Assembly: GCA_019454045.1 (NCBI GenBank)
Contig: SKCR01033654.1
Location: forward strand, 62,001 to 126,000
Reading direction: 5' to 3'
Source: Zanthoxylum bungeanum
Taxonomy: Eukaryota; Streptophyta; Magnoliopsida; Sapindales; Rutaceae
Length of the DNA: 64,000 bases
Positions 57,820-64,000 of this stretch are shown here, piece after piece. A program made the position numbers and the translations under genes. Under the pieces are notes generated by a model. The model was not told the DNA's origin. It saw only the letters and a program-made list of their open reading frames with translations, and made no database searches. How positions within the stretch are numbered: position 1 is the stretch's first letter; each line of letters starts with the position of its first letter.

Positions 57820-58810
57820 CACCAGCCATGAACAAATACACATGTTTGCAAGAGAATATGGCGTCACGATGCCCCAAACGATTTTCAGCACCATAAGGAA
57901 TCATTTTTCTACATGCAGAATGACTTCAGAACTTCCCTAGAAATACATAAGTGCGTCCAAAACCCAAGGGGGAGGAGAAGATACAACTACAAAGCTCTAA
58001 ACACATAATTTAGAGAGATCCAATGAGAGAATTGAAGAATAAGAAGAGAAGATGAAAGCAGTGAAGTCAAAAGATGAAGGGATTCGATTTGGGTTTTATC
58101 TTCTAGTTTATTTCTTTAAACTCTAATGATGGTCAATATGTTATTGACTCAGATTTCATTTTTCTTTTATTTAGTCTTGAACTAATTTTCTTATTCTATA
58201 GGATGATGTAGCTTATGCTTGAACTTATATGTTTGATTACCAATTAATTATTAGGAAGTTTTAATTCAGTTTATTTATATTTTCTTGTGCTTAATGCTTC
58301 TGGTTTTCTAGCCATAAATTAGATGATTCCATGTTTAAAATCTATCACCCGGGAGAGGAGATTTGAATGGGATCTATAAAATATAACCTAGGAATTTTAT
58401 AGAGTTCGGGAGGCCTATAATTCATTTGAAATCGTTAACAAAGAATCATAGAGCATAATGAAATGTTAATTATTTGATTTTTATATGGATATCGAAGTTA
58501 GTAATTAATAATATTTTAATTAAGTAATAATTTATTGACATAACAAATACATAAGGGATAGCTAGGTGAAATCAGACTCTAGAATTCTTATCATCCTGGT
58601 TTTTCTTAATTGAAATATTTTGACTTTTCGCTTCTTTAGTTTATAATTTAATTTAGTTTATTTTAAATTGATTCCTAAATAAAGTGAAGTTTATTAATTA
58701 TATTACTTAGTGTGAATTTAATTTCAATCTCTGGGGATTCGACACTCTTTATTCATCATTTACTAAAACTTGACACCGTATACGTGCGGTACGATAATCT
58801 CGCAATAAAC
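57820..58810 (+). repeat. Athila 5' LTR, right part
   Basis: About 990 bp of AT-rich LTR continuing from 43268 and ending near GTGCGGTACGATAATCTCGC. Together the parts make an LTR of about 1.25 kb. The exact end (58804-58810) is uncertain. Confidence 0.65.
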
Positions 58811-58813
58811 TTT

Positions 58814-58831
58814 TGGTGCTGTTGTCGGGGA
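58814..58831 (+). other. Athila primer binding site
   Basis: TGGTGCTGTTGTCGGGGA, close to the Athila-type form TGGCGCCGTTGTCGGGGA (tRNA-Asp type, from knowledge of the family), a few bases after the LTR. Confidence 0.75.
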
Positions 58832-58939
58832 CTGTTCAATCTTATTCACAATAATACTATTGCCAAGTAACTTTAACTTTAATTTAGATTTTTTTAATTT
58901 GTTTTTATTACTTCTTTCTTTTTTAATGTGCTTCAGTAC

Positions 58940-60461
58940 ATGTAAAGATCTACAAGTCTCGATTCGCTCATGTTTGATCCTAAAATAGAAAGAACAGCGA
59001 TAAGACTAAGGAAATAATGAAGTATTGAAAAAAAGCAATAGCGGCTGACAACAGAGAGAACAACCCGTGCCAGGTGGCAATCCGAGATCACTTTAAGTCG
59101 GTCATTGATGATAATTATTCTAGGTTTGCGCACCAATCGATCAATGCCAATAATTTTGAGTTGAAACCAACATTCATCAACATGGTACAACATAAACAGC
59201 TTGGGGGGTTTAGCTGTAGAGGATCTCGACATTTACTTGAGGATGTTATTGGAGATGGCAGATACAATTAAGATTAATGGAGTAACTAAAGAGACCATCA
59301 GGCTGCGCTTGTTCCCATTCTCTTTAAGGGACAAAGTAAGGGGTTGGCTGTAATATATAACAATGGGGAGCATCATGAAATGTGAGGATATGGCCACATG
59401 ATTTCTTGAGAAGTTATTTTCACTCATTAAATCAGCCTAACTGAAAACAGAGATTATCACCTTTAAACACTTGTAGATCGAGAACATGTATGAGGCATGA
59501 GAGCGCTTTAAAGATCTACTCAGGAGGTGCCCACTGCATAATTATGAAGACTGGGTTCAGATTTAGTTATTTTATAATGATTTGAATGGTCCAAACATGA
59601 CTATAGAAGATGTAGCTGCTAGAGGAACCCTATTCAAGAAAATTACTGAAGATGCTTATACTCTATTGGAGAAGATAGCCTTTAATAATTTCCAATGGCC
59701 AAGTGAATGCTCGATGATGACTAATGTGGCTGGCATACACGAGGTGGATCCTATTGTTGCACTTACAGCTCAAGTGTCATCCCTCACGAGTCATATAGCA
59801 GCATTGACCAATTAGAAATCCCAATCATCTATTGAAGCTGCTTCTTCTAATAATCTGATGTACCCAGACAGAGGAACAAGTTTTGAGCAAGCCCATTATA
59901 TGAACAATCGGTACTTCAAAAACTATAGAGGTAATCTTATGCCTAACTATTATCATCCAAACTTGTCATATGTGAACACAGAGAATGCCTTGCAACCTTC
60001 TCATGGCTTCAATAATCAAAGGGCTGAGTAGAAACCATCATTAGAATACCTTATGAGCACGTTTGTTGCTAAAACTTCAGAAAGGTTTGAGAAAAATGAG
60101 TCGCGGCTGAACAACATTGAAACCCATATGGAAAATATGTTGGCGACGATGAAATCTTTAGAAGTCCAGATTAGGCAGCTCATCTTTTCTATTACAAATC
60201 AACAGAATGAGACATTTCCTAGCAATACCGAGGTCAACTCTAAGGAGAAGCATCATGCCATTACCCTCATGAGTGGATTAGAGATTAGAGATTCCCATAA
60301 GGACCAAGGCAGTCAAGACAAATAAGCGGCATTTCAAGAGGAAAAATGTAACAAAAGAATATAACAATACAACAGCTCATCCGTATAAGCCACCATTCAT
60401 CCTGAATACACCTTTACCATACCCTCAGCACTTTCAAAAGAATAAGTTGGATGACAAGTTT
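58940..60461 (+). pseudogene. Athila gag remnant
   Basis: Frames with stops encode an Athila-like Gag: NNFELKPTFINMVQHKQLGG (about 59149-59208), then MADTIKINGV and RLRLFPFSLRDKVRGWL (about 59250-59350). After that come NYEDWVQI, DLNGPNMTIEDVAARGTLF and an IAALTN-like segment to 59815. The C-terminal part reaches LPYPQHFQKNKLDDKF at 60461, where Copia-C cuts it. Stops near 59351, 59402 and 59815 and frameshifts near 59240 show it is dead. Confidence 0.85.
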
Positions 60462-63058
60462 TGTTGGGGTTGGTGCTCAGAGCGCCAATCCGGACCGTAT
60501 TTATGTCTGATTCATGAATATGAATAATCCATTTTTCCATAATATTACTTATTTATGGTTACACCTCTTGTTTTTATAAACGTATTCGATCTGATTACGA
60601 TTAGATTGAAACTAAATAATGTTTAGTGATAAGTATATATTAGACAAAGGCCCGATAATATATAATGCAATACACAGTTACAAAGTTAGTTTGTAATTGA
60701 CATTGGGAAGTGTCACTGCTAAATGTATATTATCAAATACTGTTCCTGGTCAAGATTCACTAACACGGGTCAGTTAGTCAAATCTGTTGAGACCAGTACA
60801 TGTCGTATATCGAGACTTGGTCCGATGGTTTATCGCAATGAACCATGAGTCTAGGGAGACTCGTATAGACATGTAGGTGTTTATAATGGATAAACATTGA
60901 ACGACTCACCGAAGATTCTTAATGGATGGTACACCAACGTCAATAAGAATCTTCTCGGGTTGAGTAGCATAATGGTCATTCGACTTGAGATACCACTGTG
61001 GATGTATGAGACATCCTCCACACTTAGATGGCAGTCACGTCACCGATCTATTTAGATCAGACCTCCGCCTGTTCGTTGGGTGTGGACCGATCCTCAGGAT
61101 ATCTTGTGTGTATCAAGATATGATCCGTCAGTTCTGTGTACAGAGAATAGGTAGTCCATATGTGATTAGCAATCAGTTAAATCTATGGCCATAGTATACT
61201 TCGGAAGTGAGTTCCGAATGTTATTTATAGATTGCTAATAGAATCGTCGACAGGATAATACCTATAGAGATTTGACGTTTACATCTATATCTCTGGGATT
61301 ATCCAGATACCTGTGATGGAGGGATTATACGTATGCAATGACCTCGACCTGTATGATTCATCTAGTTTATCCGTGGTCGTCATAATTTACGGGTGGGTAA
61401 ATTATGGACACGAAATTGGATTTTGTGACGGATATATCTGAATCTAGAGAGTCTCATTAATGAAATATACTCGTAGAGCACTAGGGCGACTTTTATAAAT
61501 AATGGTGATTATTTATAAATCGTTTAAACGTTAAACGAAAAATACATGCAAATGAGCCAAACCGTCATTTCCTAATTAATGTGTATTTTTATTTAATATA
61601 TGATATTATTAAATACACATTAATAAATTGTCAAACAAAGGTATTTGACATATATCATTTATATATGTATTTGAGATATTTAAAGTAAATATAATACATA
61701 TATTTGAGATATTTGTATTTGATTAATTAATTATTTATTTAATTGTTAAATAATTAATATAATTAAAATATAAATATCTTACCAAATGATATTTATGGGA
61801 AATGATTAACAAGTGTTTTTTGTTGACTTTTTCATTAAAAGAAAAGGTTATCAAAATGGTTTTGATAACTGGATATTTTTTTTTAATTTATTAAAAATTG
61901 AAATATCTCTTTTTTTATGGTATTTTCGGCCACACCCTTTATATATAAAGTGTTATATTTTTTCATAAGTTTAACCTAGTTCTAAGCCTCCAAAATAAAC
62001 ATGAAAAATTAGAGAGAAAAAGTGAAGAACCTTGAAGAACAACTAAGGAAAAGCTTGGATTTAGTAAGTATTTCCACTTTGCTATTAGAGGGAAATTTGT
62101 TCCTTTTGTTCTAGGCTATAACATAGCTTGTTCTTAAGTTTTTCTACTCTTTCTTATTTATGTTTTTGAGTGTTGGAAGTTTTGAACATGGGTGTTTGCA
62201 TGTATGATAGTTAAAGAAAGCTTATAAGTTGTTATTAAGCATTCTTTTGGTCATTTGATGATCTAGTTGCCATTCTAGAGTTGTTGAGCCACTCCTTGGT
62301 GACCTAGAATTGTTCTAGAGTTATTTCAAAGTGGTGAGACCTTTTTGGTGCGGTAGAGACTTGATTGAAACATTGGATTTGTTTAATTTAGTCTAATTTA
62401 TCCAATTTGATGAAATTGAGAAATTAAGGTTTACAACCATCTCCAAATTTGGGGCTTTTCATATATGTTGTGTATTATGATGTGTATATGATTCATATAA
62501 ATTTTTGGGATGATTGGATTGATCTTGATGTGTTTTGAACATTAAAAGAGCAAAATGCACAATTTTGCCCAATAAGGGCCTCACGGCAATTACAGATATT
62601 TTTGGGGTTTATGTTGTAAATCTGATTTTTTTGTATTCTCATGTATTGTACATGTTGGAAATCATTTTAGAACTGATTTGGAATCACCTAAGATTGTATT
62701 TGACAATTTGGGGACTAAAATGAACAAAATGCAAACTTTGGTGACCTCACGGTAATTTGTTAGAAATTGTGGTTTTGTGTCGCAATTTGTATTTTGATAT
62801 GTTGGACATGTTGGAAATCATTTTAGAAATGATTTAGAATCGTCCAAAATTGTATTTGACAATCAATTTGCAAAGTATTGGGGCAATTCGGTAATTACCA
62901 AGAAATTTGATCTCTTGTGTAATTTTTCAGAATTTGATAATTGGATAATTAAATAAATAAGTTTATTTAATTGATCCGAGAAAATTTTTGAAATCGGAAA
63001 ATTTTGATTTTCCGCGATTCCGCTGCGTTACCGATATTCCCCCTTAAAAACCCCATCA
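60462..63058 (+). repeat. Copia-C 5' LTR (2.6 kb)
   Basis: Terminal inverted repeat TGTTGGGGTT / AACCCCATCA (one mismatch). TATATATAAA at about 61940-61949 is a probable TATA box. The 2,597-bp length is long for copia and similar to Copia-B (about 2.39 kb). It is homologous to the reverse complement of 11075-13364 plus 23822-23922. Confidence 0.92.
61940..61949 (+). promoter_or_regulatory. Copia-C LTR TATA box
   Basis: TATATATAAA in CCCTTTATATATAAAGTG, about 1.48 kb into the LTR. It lies within a partial palindrome (CTTTATATATAAAG). Confidence 0.55.
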
Positions 63059-63060
63059 AA

Positions 63061-63072
63061 AGGTATCAGAGC
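63061..63072 (+). other. Copia-C primer binding site (initiator tRNA-Met type)
   Basis: AGGTATCAGAGC, two bases after the LTR. It matches the plant copia site TGGTATCAGAGC except for the first base. Confidence 0.85.
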
Positions 63073-64000
63073 AAGTCTGATTCTGAAAACCCCGATATGA
63101 TTAGCCCTTTAAAATCTTGTGTTTGTTCTTTTCTTTACTTGATACATGCATGCTTTCATTTAATTTGATTAAATTTAAAGTGTATGACGCTTTATGGAAT
63201 ATCCCCGCTTAATAAGGTTTTAAAGTAACTGGTATTTGGAATACTTGTTTCTTTGGCGTCCGTCTTGTCAATACGGTTTATAAATATTTTTCCGTGACTA
63301 CATATGAGACCGTGCCTCTGCTGTGAGGGTGTAGCCAATAGAGATTTATTTATGCCGGATGTATTTTAGATACTAGATAAATTCAACCGAAAGCGGAATC
63401 CTGAACGTGCCCTAGGTGTCAGGGTTATGCAAGTAACTTGAGTTTATCATTGACGATTTTAACATTGGTACGTCTCCTTGTGGGCCTGCCTTAGCAGCAA
63501 CAACGAGAAACGACCAGGACCGGAAACCTAGGAGTCACTAGTGAGGGATTGACAATGAGTTGTCTACCTGTGAATATATGTAGGCGAGACCGTGCCTCTG
63601 CTGTGAGTCGAAATATATTCATTGGGTCCTCTTCCCAATATGGAATTCGATTTAATTATTGAATTCTCATTTTTCCGTTGGGGATTACGGTATTACGTAA
63701 AATAATGGGAGGCACTGCTAAGTTTAAAAAATCCTTAACTTAGGCAGTGTGTATTATTATGGAAATAGCCGATTGTTTGTTTTCCTTAATCTATATTAGA
63801 TAGAATTAAACTTTTAATTCACTGCACACATATTTTGATATGTTATCTAACTTGGCTCTTGGTTGCAGTTATTCTAAAATAGGTTCTAGATACTACTAGA
63901 CTAGGATATTATTAGATTGGTCTAAACCATCGGGAACTGTTGTTCCAATTTTCTTCAAAACTCAAGATGGTTAATGACTTAGTTTCTAAGTCATGATAGA
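63073..64000 (+). other. Copia-C untranslated leader
   Basis: About 930 bp with no convincing ORF. A 22-bp segment starting GAGACCGTGCCTCTGCTGTG is present twice (63306-63327 and 63586-63607), 280 bp apart. gag would be expected further right. Confidence 0.7.

Larger units (their letters stand above)
43011..60461 (+). mobile_element. Athila-type Ty3/gypsy element, degenerate, interrupted twice
   Basis: The LTR begins near 43011 (TGTGATAAATGTGATTTTAC), is interrupted by Tat-B at 43269, resumes at 57820 and ends near 58805-58810. The primer binding site and a broken gag of Athila type follow. Copia-C interrupts gag at 60462. Pol and the 3' LTR lie beyond the window. The LTR start is inferred, because the mate LTR is not visible. 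Confidence 0.8.
60462..64000 (+). mobile_element. Copia-C: Ty1/copia element, 5' LTR and leader only (window edge)
   Basis: The LTR starts TGTTGGGGTT right after Athila gag and ends AACCCCATCA at 63058. An initiator-Met primer binding site and leader follow. Same family as Copia-B, judged by LTR identity over about 2.3 kb. Coding regions would lie to the right of the window. Confidence 0.92.

Overview
This window is plant nuclear DNA, most likely dicot heterochromatin. It consists almost entirely of LTR retrotransposons nested in one another, and I found no convincing host gene. The evidence is Ty1/copia and Ty3/gypsy polyprotein remnants of plant lineages (Tat, Ogre, Athila), plant-type primer binding sites, plant TATA boxes, AT-rich spacer DNA and many in-frame stops. 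The species cannot be named from this sequence. Element names below (Copia-A/B/C, Ogre-A/B, Tat-A/B) are local labels.

Left stack (1-39934). The oldest resolved element is Tat-A, a plus-strand Ty3/gypsy element. Its pol is at 8917-11074, its antisense extra ORF (aORF) is split between about 27000-27449 and 37584-38186, and its 3' LTR is at 38671-39934. Copia-A (1-8916, minus; 3' LTR cut by the window edge) and Copia-B (11075 to about 26995, minus) lie in or next to Tat-A pol. Ogre-A (13365-23816, plus) inserted into the Copia-B LTR, with the target duplication ATTAT. Ogre-B (27450-37583, plus) inserted into the first coding exon of the Tat-A aORF, with the target duplication GGCAG. One deletion seems to have removed the 5' half of Copia-B together with Tat-A integrase.

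Middle (39935-43010). About 1.85 kb of unassigned AT-rich DNA is followed by a decayed minus-strand LTR related to the Ogre LTRs.

Right stack (43011-64000). An Athila-type element (plus) carries two insertions. Tat-B (43269-57814, target duplication GACGC) is in its LTR and Copia-C (60462 to beyond the window) is in its gag. Tat-B has gag-PR-RT-RH-IN, then an antisense, apparently spliced aORF with its own promoter-like sequence, then a 4.9-kb satellite-like array of about 72 monomers of 68 bp, then the 3' LTR.

No element looks autonomous as read, because every gag and pol carries frameshifts, stops or deletions. The features most worth follow-up are the two gene-like antisense ORFs with introns just before the ATG, the hairpin-forming 68-bp array, the CGAACG-rich palindrome clusters in the Ogre-B LTRs, and the pol-less but young Ogre-B.
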